Shown here piece after piece: positions 49,868 through 59,120 of a stretch of 64,000 nt of DNA. The DNA lies in NCBI GenBank assembly GCA_021737945.1, contig JAIPCX010000005.1:62001-126000 (forward strand), in the 5' to 3' direction. The notes beneath the pieces were generated by a model. It saw only the letters and a program-made list of their open reading frames with translations, was not told the origin of the DNA and did no database searches. Positions within the stretch are counted from its first letter, which is position 1. Every line of letters starts with the position of its first letter. The position numbers and the translations under genes are program-made. The stretch is from Polynucleobacter sp. (GTDB lineage Bacteria > Pseudomonadota > Gammaproteobacteria > Burkholderiales > Burkholderiaceae_D).

Positions 49868-50700
49868 TTTATGTTTTGAGTTTCAAAGGGAAGATCTATG
49901 ATTATTTTTTGATGATTTTATTTATACAGATATAAGGTTAAATAGAATGTAGCAGAAATAGTAAGATGTTGGTACTTTATTAACATCTATTCCCCCAGTG
50001 GAATTTATTGCGCCTTAGCCACTCATAGTGAGAACGCTATTCCAAACAAATTTCTCCGTACTGACATACACGAGGAGGGACAAGCAGAAGAAGAAGATCG
50101 CACGACGTTACCGCTAACCACTTAAGATCGACGCTGTGACAACGGGAGCACTGCACAACTCACCGATCAAGGTGACTTGGATAAAGAAGCTTTAGCAGTT
50201 GCCTAGCAAGAACACACTTGCTGTTTATTTGAGTGGCGTTCAGCACGCCTGCAGCTGATGGCTACTTCCGGTGTTATAGGATCAACTGCCCTGCAATTGG
50301 CACAGTAAGCACCCATAATTACTTATGGTTTTTAAAACAAACAATCGATTAAATTGAATGAATTGAGTTTCAGCGCACAACGATTAATCAACTAAGCATG
50401 TCCGACTGCGTTGCCACCAGCTGATCCCAGATGGGTTGGAAATGTAACCAACCAATATATTCACTACCAACATGCTCACGGCTGTATACCGCACGCTCAT
50501 GCGGCACAAGTACAGGCTTGTGACCACCCGCTTCTATCACTAGCTGCTGCTTGCCTTAACAAAAGCGATGAAAAAACGGATGTTGCCGGGACAATTTAAC
50601 GTCCGTAACTGATATCTTTTGGCGTTTAATTCACAATTTTTGTCGATTATGCGTTTGTTTTAATTTTTTAAACATAATTGACCTAGTGCATTGCCACATA
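49868..50700. other. Long gene-poor stretch upstream of bcsA
   Basis: About 830 bases with no supported complete gene. The first 150 bases (49880-50000) are AT-rich and probably hold the bcsA promoter. The rest has short interrupted frames on both strands and looks like decayed coding sequence; one segment at 50388-50540 still reads like protein. Confidence 0.45.
50388..50540 (-). pseudogene. Possible gene fragment in decayed region
   Basis: A 50-residue frame from GTG 50540 (IEAGGHKPVLVPHERAVYS, then GWLHFQPIWDQLVAT) that ends at TGA 50388. The composition is protein-like, but an in-frame TAA stands just upstream and no family was recognised. It may be the C-terminus of a lost gene. Confidence 0.3.
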
Positions 50701-50710
50701 AAAAAAGCAT

Positions 50711-50740
50711 AAAAAAAGAGCTGCCGGAGCAGCTCTTTTT
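50711..50740 (-). terminator. Intrinsic terminator after the phasin gene
   Basis: AGAGCTGC-CGGA-GCAGCTCT stem with T run on the minus strand (and T run on plus), 18 bases after the phasin stop. Confidence 0.88.
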
Positions 50741-50757
50741 AGCGTGCACTGAGAGTA

Positions 50758-51327
50758 TCAGGCAGCGGATTTTTTCGACTTGGTAGTCTTCGTTGCGCTG
50801 CTTGCAAACTGATTGCCAGCTGTGTGCATCTGCTCTTGAAAATTATCAAACGTACTCTGGCTGACTTTTACGAACTGCTCATATGCTGAGTTGTAGCTTG
50901 CGAAACCTGCTTTCCAGGCGCTAACGAACGGCTCTGAACCAGCAGGCGCTGTCTTGGTCAACTCTTCAATCAGACCATTTACATGACGCGTCGTGTCAAA
51001 CACGCGCTCTTGTGTCGTTTTAGTGATTTCACCTTGAGTACGGCTAGCGATCGATGCCAAGTGACGGCCATACGATGCTGCTTTTTCTGCGCTAGGCTGG
51101 GCTTGCGCTTGCACTAGATGAAACGCTTCTTTCGCATCGGCTGCGCTGAGTATCTGTTGAACAACAGCAGATGTCTCTTCGAATGAGGCTTTGGCTGTTG
51201 CCATGTTGAGTTCGACAAGCTCAGAGACGCCTTGAAGCGCTTTTTCAGCCAGTTCTGTCATAGCGTGAAGATTAACTTCCATGGATGTCTTAGTTGCTTG
51301 GGAAAGCTGATTGACTGCAGGATTCAC
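50758..51327 (-). CDS. phaP: Phasin family protein (PHA granule-associated)
   Basis: A 189-residue alpha-helical, amphipathic protein that coats polyhydroxyalkanoate granules. It has ATKTSMEVNLHAMTELAEKA, VELNMATAKASFEE and SYGRHLASIASRTQGEI, the phasin_2 pattern, and a Lys/Ala/Ser-rich tail (KTTKSKKSAA) like the betaproteobacterial PhaP. AAGGAG precedes the ATG. No PHA synthase gene is in the window. Confidence 0.9.
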   Translation of the reverse strand: MNPAVNQLSQATKTSMEVNLHAMTELAEKALQGVSELVELNMATAKASFEETSAVVQQILSAADAKEAFHLVQAQAQPSAEKAASYGRHLASIASRTQGEITKTTQERVFDTTRHVNGLIEELTKTAPAGSEPFVSAWKAGFASYNSAYEQFVKVSQSTFDNFQEQMHTAGNQFASSATKTTKSKKSAA

Positions 51328-51612
51328 GGCAATTCTCCTTACTTACTTATTTAGTATTAGATAGTAGATAGTGCGACTAAGTTGCAAAACATGGTGCGTC
51401 GCAACAGTGGTCATTTTAGAGGCGCGTAACCACAAGTCAAGATATTTTTGTGCAGTCCAACATATTTCTTGATGGGACTCACAAGTCATTTTTTAGTCCC
51501 AAAGTATGAATTGCTGTCTTTTCCAACAGAACTCGACTATGGTCTGTATTACAAGCCCTGTTTTGTCGAAAAACACGTAACTATTAATTAACTCCTCAAA
51601 TGGAGGAGAACT

Positions 51613-51978
51613 ATGGGTAAAAGCACCCAACAATGGACTGAAACGGAACACGACTTTAATCGCCTAAAAGTACTGATTGAAGGTTTGGTACATTTCCGCT
51701 TCATGGATGAGTCTAAACTCGAACTGATCGAGCTGATTCTGCAGACTATTTATGCCGAAGGCTTAAATTTTCATGGCCTGGATGAGCCGTCCGAATATTC
51801 AATCTACGAAATGTATCTAAAAACAAAAGATAAATTCCAATTCATGCAAGACTTTAGAAATGCTGTAGAGCAGTGTATGAGCGACAGCCCAGACAACTTA
51901 TCGCTGAGTGAAATCGTCTTGGATGTAATCGCGCAAAGACACAATCAGCGCTATGGGAACTATGCTTCGCTGATGTAG
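51613..51978 (+). CDS. Conserved small acidic protein of unknown function
   Basis: I do not recognise a family. The 121-residue protein is mostly helical, acidic, without signal peptide or membrane segment: FNRLKVLIEGLVHFRFMDES, LELIELILQTIYAEGL, EMYLKTKDKFQFMQDF. TGGAGGAG before the ATG is a very strong ribosome site, so it is certainly expressed. It stands alone between the phasin and a lipoprotein gene, all probably separate transcripts. Confidence 0.7.
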   Translation: MGKSTQQWTETEHDFNRLKVLIEGLVHFRFMDESKLELIELILQTIYAEGLNFHGLDEPSEYSIYEMYLKTKDKFQFMQDFRNAVEQCMSDSPDNLSLSEIVLDVIAQRHNQRYGNYASLM

Positions 51979-52056
51979 GCGTCCTTACCCTCAGGCTTTT
52001 TTGTATACAGTGCAAACTAGACCATTACTAGCAAGCCTTAGTCCGCCAGACGAACT

Positions 52057-52323
52057 ATGATCATTCGAAAGACGCTCGCTCATAAACGAATGTTGTTTAG
52101 CTTATTCGGTATGGCTATAGTGGCGACCATGGCGGCTTGCTCAAGTTTAAAGGCAAGCTCGAATCCAAACAGCTTGTCTTACAACTACAGCACCTTTAAT
52201 TTTTCTGGCGCTGGATGGGAGCAAGTCAAAAGCTACTGCGCGGCGCGAAATAAGCAAGCCAAGCATGTCGCCACTGACTGTGGATTCTGGGTGTGCACCA
52301 GCCAGGTCGAATGTACCGACTAA
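52057..52323 (+). CDS. Small lipoprotein
   Basis: An 88-residue lipoprotein. After a basic start the lipobox is TMAACSS (Cys at residue 28). The mature part is aromatic and has four further cysteines (YCAARNK, DCGFWVCTSQVECTD), enough for two disulfides. Function unknown. It may start at the internal ATG codon 12. Confidence 0.6.
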   Translation: MIIRKTLAHKRMLFSLFGMAIVATMAACSSLKASSNPNSLSYNYSTFNFSGAGWEQVKSYCAARNKQAKHVATDCGFWVCTSQVECTD

Positions 52324-52425
52324 ACCCGTTTAGTCCACGTTAACAGCGACTAAAAGCGGTAGCGTATTGCACCACTTGCAAGAAAAAACTGCGTAAGCTT
52401 TCGTTATAAAATCCGAGGTGATGCC

Positions 52426-52875
52426 ATGGAATCGTCACGCCCCTTGCCGTTCGCTATGCACCGAAGAGTATTTGCATCGCAGTGTTTTGCGATAATTCTC
52501 TTTTGTCTGCTACCGGTAGCAAATACTCATGCAGAGTGGTTGTTGGTTGAACCCAACAGCAACGCGCCTGATCCGTTTGTGGTGTATGTCGATTCTGAAT
52601 CGATCGCTACCAAACGCGACCGTATGACGGTTAGGGTGTTGCTGAATATGCGACATCGAACCGATGATGGCGTCGCCTCAGTGATTGCAGTTGATGAATA
52701 TGATTGCCGAACTGAACGGATGCGAACACACACTATGACCAGCTACGCCGACATCGATGGCAAAGGTGCTGTAGTACGAGAATTTAAAACGATAGGCGAT
52801 TGGGTAAAAATAGGAGCGGGGAAAATTAACGAAGCTGTTCTAGACAGCGTTTGTCCAGAGTACACACCGAAATAA
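52426..52875 (+). CDS. Surface-adhesin E-like secreted protein (copy 4)
   Basis: A 149-residue exported protein; signal peptide ends near ANTHA. The mature part has EWLLVEPNSNAPDPFVVYVD, RVLLNMRHRTDDG, a central Cys in DEYDCRTERMR and a C-terminal Cys in LDSVCPEY, the same order as the three other copies. GAGGTGATGCC precedes the ATG at 52426. A second ATG at codon 11 would still keep the signal peptide. Confidence 0.6.
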   Translation: MESSRPLPFAMHRRVFASQCFAIILFCLLPVANTHAEWLLVEPNSNAPDPFVVYVDSESIATKRDRMTVRVLLNMRHRTDDGVASVIAVDEYDCRTERMRTHTMTSYADIDGKGAVVREFKTIGDWVKIGAGKINEAVLDSVCPEYTPK

Positions 52876-52915
52876 GTTTGACCAGGCCCTAGCGTATGCC
52901 CGTCTCGCCTTCAGC

Positions 52916-53143
52916 TCAGGCGAGATACATCATCAAGAAAATCGCGACAGACAACGCGAATACCGTAATCCCACCATAAAAACAGACCTGAATCAGTATG
53001 TTATGACGCGATTCGCGAAAACGCTCGAGTAATTCTTTCTCAGGATTTTCACTCTGATTCGATATCTGTGTTGACGTAGTCAGTGAATCATTACCTTCCT
53101 TAATCTCGTGATGCGCTGAGCAGTGCGTAGGCTCATGCTGCAT
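52916..53143 (-). CDS. Small membrane protein with cytoplasmic acidic half
   Basis: A 75-residue protein from ATG 53143 (CGAGAG upstream). The N-terminal half is polar (QHEPTHCSAHHEIKEG, His-rich at the start) and the C-terminal part is one transmembrane helix (VCFYGGITVFALSVAIFLMM). The longer frame to 53194 would overlap the methyltransferase stop. Family unknown. Confidence 0.5.
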   Translation of the reverse strand: MQHEPTHCSAHHEIKEGNDSLTTSTQISNQSENPEKELLERFRESRHNILIQVCFYGGITVFALSVAIFLMMYLA

Positions 53144-53180
53144 AGTTGATCTCTCGATCATATAAATTAATTTGTACTCG

Positions 53181-53987
53181 TTACTTGATGACACGGCTGC
53201 GGGACATCAGATAACTTTGATGGCATTGATTACTGATGCAGTAAGGTTCTATCAGCTCATCCATCACCTGGCGCAGCTTTTGAATTTTTTCAGGCTCTGC
53301 TGCTAAGTCTTGTAGCGCCTGACGCATAGGACCAAAGGAACGCTCAAACGCCAAACGGCGATGCGACTTGCTGAGTGCCGGTGTAAGCATTACGCCACGT
53401 TCAAAAAATGGTGCCTCAAAAAAATTTGCTAAGCGTTTGGTAATGACATGAGTATCGCCCCAAAGCTGCGGTGCAGAGTCAGAAGATATTGGCGAGGCAA
53501 CGTACGTATTAACTAAAGCAAATACGCGCCCCATCAGGTGTTCAGGTGGCCAACTAGCGAAAGCAAACAGGCCACCCAGCTTGAGTACACGATGAACCTC
53601 ACGCACAACCGCGTCAGCGTTTGGCGCGAACATATGACCGAACTGACTAATAACGACATCAAAGCTATTGTCGGGATAAGGAAGATTTTCAGCATCACCC
53701 TCTATCCATTGAATACCCGCTTGATCGGCGATCGCCGCATCTTGTGTGGCTTGCTCTAGTAATTCGGGCGTCAAATCAAGCGCACTGACCTCGGCGCCTA
53801 CTCGTGCGGCAGTAATGGCTGCAACACCCGTCCCCGTCCCGACGTCTAGCACGCGCTGGCCAGCACGTATGCCGGCAAAGGCAACCAGATTCGCTGCAAC
53901 GGGGGTCGTAAAAATCGCCGAGGGTGCAAAGGATGACCACATTTCGCGCTGCTGTTGCTTAAACTCGGAGAGTGAATCAGTAGACAT
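53181..53987 (-). CDS. Class I SAM-dependent methyltransferase
   Basis: A 268-residue methyltransferase: motif I VLDVGTGTGVAAI, acidic loop LDLTPELL, motif II-like EGDAENLPYPDNSFDVVISQ, and motif III LKLGGLFAFASW. It belongs to the UbiE/COQ5-like group (Methyltransf_11); the substrate is unknown. I used ATG 53987 because the 22 extra residues of the longer frame are hydrophobic and unlike the family. Single gene. Confidence 0.82.
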   Translation of the reverse strand: MSTDSLSEFKQQQREMWSSFAPSAIFTTPVAANLVAFAGIRAGQRVLDVGTGTGVAAITAARVGAEVSALDLTPELLEQATQDAAIADQAGIQWIEGDAENLPYPDNSFDVVISQFGHMFAPNADAVVREVHRVLKLGGLFAFASWPPEHLMGRVFALVNTYVASPISSDSAPQLWGDTHVITKRLANFFEAPFFERGVMLTPALSKSHRRLAFERSFGPMRQALQDLAAEPEKIQKLRQVMDELIEPYCISNQCHQSYLMSRSRVIK

Positions 53988-54233
53988 AGTGTATGAGATG
54001 AAAAAATAATGAAAAAACAAGCAGATTGTCGCGAGCATAAAGCCCTTCGCCAACCAAAATTTGTATTCTACTGAAGCCTGATATCATCCCATCCGATCAC
54101 TAGCTAAGTCCTAAAATATAGGATTAAGATGCGTGTTGATCATCTCAGGCCCGCAGCTAGCGCCATGGTAAGGTTAAGGCTGCAGTGCTCAACAGATTCC
54201 CGATAATTATTTCAATGATAATTGAGGTTGCTT

Positions 54234-54485
54234 ATGTCAAAAAAAGCGAAACGCGAACAGAAACCCACGCCAGTTGGTGAGGCAGTTGCCGCCGAAATGG
54301 AAACCCGAATGGCCTACCAAAACCTGATTCAATCCTTCACATCGGATCAGGATGTGCTGGAAGCCAAAATCAAAGAAATTGAGCAAGCCAAGGCCGAGCA
54401 TTCGCATGATCATTCATCGGACCACTCGTCGGATCATTCCGCTGATCACACTCCACCCCAAGGCTCAGATCACTCGTCAAATTGA
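54234..54485 (+). CDS. Small protein with histidine-rich tail
   Basis: An 83-residue protein: Lys-rich start (SKKAKREQKP), a helical middle (MAYQNLIQSFTSDQDVLEAK), and a C-terminal tail of His-Asp-Ser repeats (DHSSDHSSDHSADH) that could bind Ni, Zn or Cu. No signal peptide is present. GAGG lies upstream. Unrecognised; metal storage or chaperone is only a guess. Confidence 0.5.
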   Translation: MSKKAKREQKPTPVGEAVAAEMETRMAYQNLIQSFTSDQDVLEAKIKEIEQAKAEHSHDHSSDHSSDHSADHTPPQGSDHSSN

Positions 54486-54519
54486 GATCGTTTCCAATTT
54501 GATAGCAGAGACAAGAAGC

Positions 54520-55545
54520 TTACCGTTTCTGCCCTAGATCTTTGTAGACCGCATCCAGCAAGCCTTTGCCGATGCGGTCTTCCATTTTCTTATGCACGGG
54601 TAGTAGCACCTGACGCCACTGATCCATCTCTTGGTTAGTGGGCTTATAGATCGTTGTCATGCCTGTCTTGCGGATAGCGTCCATAGCCTCAGCGCTCTCG
54701 CGCTGAGAGTTTGAATTATTAAACCGCGTCGCATCCGCCAAAGCCACATCGAGCTTTTTGCGTATATCTGGTGGCAATCCTTCCCAGAATTTTTTATTTA
54801 CGATCACAGCAAAACCCATGTAACCGTGGTTAGTTAAGGTCAGGTGCTTTTGTACTTCGTAGACTTTTTGCGAGTAAAAATTCAGCGGAGGATTCTCGGC
54901 ACCATCCACCACACCCGATTGCAAGGCCTGAGTCATTTCAGAAAATGACATGACTTGGGGGTTGGCTCCCAAAGTGCGCATCTGCTCATCAATCACTTTT
55001 GAACCTTGAATACGTATCTTTAAACCGCGCATATCGGCCGGCACATGAATAGGCTTATTCGCCGACATCATTTTGAATCCATTGTCCCAATAAGCGAGCC
55101 CTTTAATACCTTTGCTTTCCAAACCGGCGAATAATTGTTTGCCTATCGGACCTTCAAGCACATGACCAACAGCAGCATGATCCGCAAACAAAAATGGCAA
55201 ATCAAATAGCTCAAATTCTTTAATGCCCAGAGAACCAAATTTTGACAAGGTCGGTGCAAGCATCTGTACCGCACCCATCTGCAAAGCTTCGAGCTCTTCT
55301 TTATCTTTGTAGAGCGTGCTGTTGGGATAAACATCGACCCGCACTGCACCCTCGGTGCTTGTCTCAACTAATTGCTTAAAACGCTCAACGGCACGACTTT
55401 TAGGTGTGCCTATCGCAGCCACATGACTAAATTTAATGACGATGGACGTCGTTGCCGATTGCGCTGGTGTGATTACAAAAAGACCCGTAAAAAAACCTAC
55501 CCAAGTAAATTGCATTAAAAAACAAGAGACGTGTTTTGATTTCAT
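54520..55545 (-). CDS. dctP: TRAP transporter substrate-binding protein DctP
   Basis: A 341-residue periplasmic binding protein of the TRAP system. Signal peptide ends near PAQSAT; IKFSHVAAIGTPKSRAVERF starts the mature part; the conserved Arg for carboxylate binding is in GLKIRIQGSKV and the ENPPLNF segment follows. It binds C4-dicarboxylates or other carboxylates. No dctQ or dctM gene is adjacent, so its membrane partner lies elsewhere. Confidence 0.9.
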   Translation of the reverse strand: MKSKHVSCFLMQFTWVGFFTGLFVITPAQSATTSIVIKFSHVAAIGTPKSRAVERFKQLVETSTEGAVRVDVYPNSTLYKDKEELEALQMGAVQMLAPTLSKFGSLGIKEFELFDLPFLFADHAAVGHVLEGPIGKQLFAGLESKGIKGLAYWDNGFKMMSANKPIHVPADMRGLKIRIQGSKVIDEQMRTLGANPQVMSFSEMTQALQSGVVDGAENPPLNFYSQKVYEVQKHLTLTNHGYMGFAVIVNKKFWEGLPPDIRKKLDVALADATRFNNSNSQRESAEAMDAIRKTGMTTIYKPTNQEMDQWRQVLLPVHKKMEDRIGKGLLDAVYKDLGQKR

Positions 55546-55593
55546 AATCAGTCTGCTACAAATCATTAAGGATAATCATAGCCACCGTCTGCA

Positions 55594-56481
55594 TTACATC
55601 GGGTGGCTACGGAGGAAACGTCGAATCTCAGACAGAGTTTTAGCTGGCGCTTCTTCAGGAATGAAATGCCCGCAATCGATCGCGCGGCCGCTCACATTCT
55701 CAGCCACTTCGCGCCAATCGTCTAAGCAATTAAACATTTTATGAATCACGCCACGCTTTCCCCACAGCGCCATGACAGGCATGCGTATTTTTTTGTGGAG
55801 GTCGCGACGATCGTGCACCAGATCAATCGTGCCGGCTGCACGATAATCTTCGCAGCTAGCATGAATGGCTTTAGGATCTTTAAACGCCTTCACATATTCA
55901 CGAATCGCTGCTTTGTTAAATGCAGATAAATCTACTTCCGAACGACCCACTCGACCCAAAATATTAAAGGGTACGATACCTTGCAACATTTTCTCGGGTA
56001 AGGGAGCTGGCTGCAGCATTTGAAACCAGTGATAGTAGGCCGTGGCAAAGGCAAGATTCGTACTTTCAAACATTTTCAGCGTAGGAGAAATATCCATTAC
56101 TGTTAGTGTCTGTACACGCTTGCCATGATCACGCGCCAAGCGATGCGCCACACGCCCACCGCGGTCATGCCCTACCAAATGAAATTTTTCATGGCCCAGC
56201 GCACTCATCAACTCGACCATATCGAGTGCCATGGCGCGTTTGGAGTAATTGCTATGGTCAGGCAATCCCTTAGGTTTGGACGAGCCGCCATAGCCACGCA
56301 AATCCGCACACACCACGCTGTATTTTTTAGCCAGTTCAGGTGCTAACTCATGCCAGCACGCCATGGTTTGCGGATAACCGTGCAAAAGTAAGACCGGTTC
56401 ACCACTCCCTGCGCTAACAGCGTTGATGGTAGCGCCACTGGTGCGAATACGATGTTTTTTAAAGCCGGAAAAAAATGCCAT
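55594..56481 (-). CDS. Haloacetate dehalogenase-like alpha/beta hydrolase
   Basis: A 295-residue alpha/beta hydrolase closest to fluoroacetate dehalogenases. The nucleophile Asp and two carboxylate-binding Arg are in GHDRGGRVAHR; LLLHGYPQ supplies the oxyanion region; the DISPT acid follows, AYYHWF gives the halide-binding His-Trp, and CGHFIPEEAP the catalytic His. A standard epoxide hydrolase would have a lid Tyr pair; the HDRGGR motif makes defluorinase or haloacid hydrolase more likely. It is upstream of dctP on the same strand, which could import the haloacid. Confidence 0.8.
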   Translation of the reverse strand: MAFFSGFKKHRIRTSGATINAVSAGSGEPVLLLHGYPQTMACWHELAPELAKKYSVVCADLRGYGGSSKPKGLPDHSNYSKRAMALDMVELMSALGHEKFHLVGHDRGGRVAHRLARDHGKRVQTLTVMDISPTLKMFESTNLAFATAYYHWFQMLQPAPLPEKMLQGIVPFNILGRVGRSEVDLSAFNKAAIREYVKAFKDPKAIHASCEDYRAAGTIDLVHDRRDLHKKIRMPVMALWGKRGVIHKMFNCLDDWREVAENVSGRAIDCGHFIPEEAPAKTLSEIRRFLRSHPM

Positions 56482-56557
56482 GGTAAGTGTCTCTTAATTG
56501 TTGTTGTGGGCGTTACAAGATAAGTTTTTTAATACAGCTGAATTAAGTTATAGATTA

Positions 56558-58936
56558 TCACGATCGTATGAGCGAGCTACGAACTCCGTTAGAACGACTC
56601 AGCCGCAAGACACCGTCATCAATTCGCGAATAACGAATCATTAATAAATCCAGTAGATAGTTCTGATACAGCCGCCACGGTTTTGTGTCCCCTTGTTTGG
56701 GTAATTGCTGAGCCGCACGCTGCACGTAGCCTGAGGTGAAGTCTAAAAAAGGGCGAGGCTTAACCGTCGAATCAGGCTGAGGAATCGCACTATCCAGCGT
56801 GTGTTTTTTCATATACTGAATTAATCGACAGAGATATTCAGCCGTCAGGTCTGCTTTCAGCGTCCACGACGCATTGGTATATCCGAAGGTATAAATAAGA
56901 TTCGGCACACCACTAAACATCATGCCTTTATATGCCATGGTTTCTGATACATCAATTGTTTTCCCATCAACCTGAATCGCAATACCACCCATCAAACTAA
57001 GCTCTAGTCCAGTCGCAGTCACTATGATGTCCGCATTCAGCTCCTGACCTGATTTAAGGCGCACACCGTTCGACACAAAACAATTGATATGATCGGTAAC
57101 AACCGATGCGCTTCCGCTACGCACGGCCTTGAATAAATCACCGTCTGGTATAACGCACAGTCGTTGATCCCACGGCCGGTAGCTGGGTGAAAAATGTCTA
57201 GCTAATTTTTCTGAGCCTAGCTGTCGCGCTGCCAATCCCACTAAGCGCGCTTTGATGGTCTCTGGCCAGCGCTTAGATAATTTAAAGAACAGCATATTGG
57301 TAGCGATATTTTTGAATCGCACTAATCGATAAGCCCACATAGCTGGCAACCATGATTTCATCCATCGCCCTATTTTGTCGTGAGATGGCAATGAAATCAC
57401 ATAGGTAGGTGAGCGCTGCAGCATAATGACATGCGCAGCAGTACGTGCGAGTTCAGGCACTAGCGTCACCGCCGTAGCACCACTGCCTATCACCACTATC
57501 TGTTTGTTTGTGACATCCAATTCAGCTGGCCAAAACTGGGGATGAACTACAGTGCCTTTAAATGCTGACTCATTATTGAACTCAGGGCGATACGCTCTAT
57601 CGTAACGATAGTAGCCGCAGCACATATGGAGAAATTTGCAGCGTATGATTTTGCGCTCGCGTTTTTCACCGACGTCGAGTGTCACTATCCAGCGCGCATC
57701 CGGCGTTGACCAGTTAGCTTCGATCACTCGATGCTGATAACGAATCAGATAATTTAAGCCACGCTCATTCGCTGTGTCATTCACATAATCCAGTATGGCC
57801 GAACCTTCTGCAATCGCTGCAGTATCGCTCCAAGGTCGAAATCGATAACCCATGGTGTGCATATCCGAATCAGAGCGTATGCCAGGATAACGAAATAAAT
57901 CCCATGTCCCGCCCATCACGCTACGACTCTCTAGTATCGCTAAGGATTGCTGCGGACACTGCTGCTGCAACATAGACGCCGCACCTATGCCTGACAAACC
58001 TGCACCAACAATCACCACATCGATATCTTCCGGCTGATGATCCGATAGCACACGAGCATCACGCAAAAAATCAGATGCTTGCTCTACAGATTGTTTTGCT
58101 TCGGGTAGCTGCCACAGTAATTGCCACACATGCGATACACCGGGCCAAACCTGCGTTCTGACATTCACACCCTGCGTAATCGCTTTTTCTGTCAAGCGCA
58201 AACTATCATCGCGTAAAACTTCATCAGCGCCCACGTGCACAATAAGAGGAGGTAAACCCGCGAGATCACCCATCAAGGGAGACGCTAGTGGATCTGCAGG
58301 ATCATGCCCCTGCAAATAAGCGATGACTAATTGCTGCAAGGCTGTGCCATGAAACATCGCATCACGATCGGTATTGGTTTGCAGCGAAGGACTTTGACCA
58401 GTCATATCAGTCGCCGGAGAAAACAGTGCTGCCGCATCAGGCAAACGACGACCCGCTGATTTTTCATGGAGCATTAAGGCCAAGGATAAATTACCTCCCG
58501 CACTATCACCCGCCACTACAAGCCGCTGATCACTCATGGTTTGCGACAGTTCGCGCCAAACGGCGACGGCATCCTCTATCGCTGCGGGAAAGGGATGCTC
58601 AGGAGCGAGACGATAATCAGGAACAAACACTCGCCAGCCTTTTAATGCCAACGCTACGGTAAGTGCTCGATGTGTGACAGGCGAGCAGCCAATAAAACCA
58701 CCACCATGCAGATACAGCAAAACACCGAGCGGCGTACTTTTATGTGTGGCCGTCACCCACTCGCCGGGCACACCCGCCACCGCAGCTGGCGTGAACTGCC
58801 CACCCGGAGGTACGGGTAGTGGCTGCCCAAATATCTTTCGTACGTAGTGAAGATTAGACATATCGCCCAAACGCGGCTTGATGCGTCGACGAATAATGAA
58901 ACTTGCTAATCGAGCCTGCCAGCTGGGCATAGTCAT
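56558..58936 (-). CDS. Esterase fused to a Baeyer-Villiger-type flavin monooxygenase
   Basis: A 792-residue two-enzyme protein. Residues 1-295 are a hormone-sensitive-lipase type esterase: HGGGF at 77-81, GDSAGG with Ser145, Asp238 and His269. Residues about 305-792 are a flavin monooxygenase: FAD motif GAGLSG at 311-316, BVMO fingerprint F-x-G-x3-H-x3-W (FKGTVVHPQFW, 459-469) and NADP motif GSGATA near 484-489. A BVMO turns a ketone into an ester, and an esterase splits it; the fusion suggests both steps in one protein. It is downstream of nothing obvious; substrate unknown. Confidence 0.88.
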   Translation of the reverse strand: MTMPSWQARLASFIIRRRIKPRLGDMSNLHYVRKIFGQPLPVPPGGQFTPAAVAGVPGEWVTATHKSTPLGVLLYLHGGGFIGCSPVTHRALTVALALKGWRVFVPDYRLAPEHPFPAAIEDAVAVWRELSQTMSDQRLVVAGDSAGGNLSLALMLHEKSAGRRLPDAAALFSPATDMTGQSPSLQTNTDRDAMFHGTALQQLVIAYLQGHDPADPLASPLMGDLAGLPPLIVHVGADEVLRDDSLRLTEKAITQGVNVRTQVWPGVSHVWQLLWQLPEAKQSVEQASDFLRDARVLSDHQPEDIDVVIVGAGLSGIGAASMLQQQCPQQSLAILESRSVMGGTWDLFRYPGIRSDSDMHTMGYRFRPWSDTAAIAEGSAILDYVNDTANERGLNYLIRYQHRVIEANWSTPDARWIVTLDVGEKRERKIIRCKFLHMCCGYYRYDRAYRPEFNNESAFKGTVVHPQFWPAELDVTNKQIVVIGSGATAVTLVPELARTAAHVIMLQRSPTYVISLPSHDKIGRWMKSWLPAMWAYRLVRFKNIATNMLFFKLSKRWPETIKARLVGLAARQLGSEKLARHFSPSYRPWDQRLCVIPDGDLFKAVRSGSASVVTDHINCFVSNGVRLKSGQELNADIIVTATGLELSLMGGIAIQVDGKTIDVSETMAYKGMMFSGVPNLIYTFGYTNASWTLKADLTAEYLCRLIQYMKKHTLDSAIPQPDSTVKPRPFLDFTSGYVQRAAQQLPKQGDTKPWRLYQNYLLDLLMIRYSRIDDGVLRLSRSNGVRSSLIRS

Positions 58937-59120
58937 GCCTTAAGAAGGTTATTTGTGAAATTCAGAACGACGCTGAGTTTGCTAAGACTGCCAATCTACA
59001 GGGACAACAACGCAGATCAGTTACAGTTAATTATCAGGACTATACTATGCCGTTGCTACTTTTTTAATTGCCGCTACAACGGCACGCTAGGCTACATAGT
59101 TTGAGTGGAGATTTTTTGTT

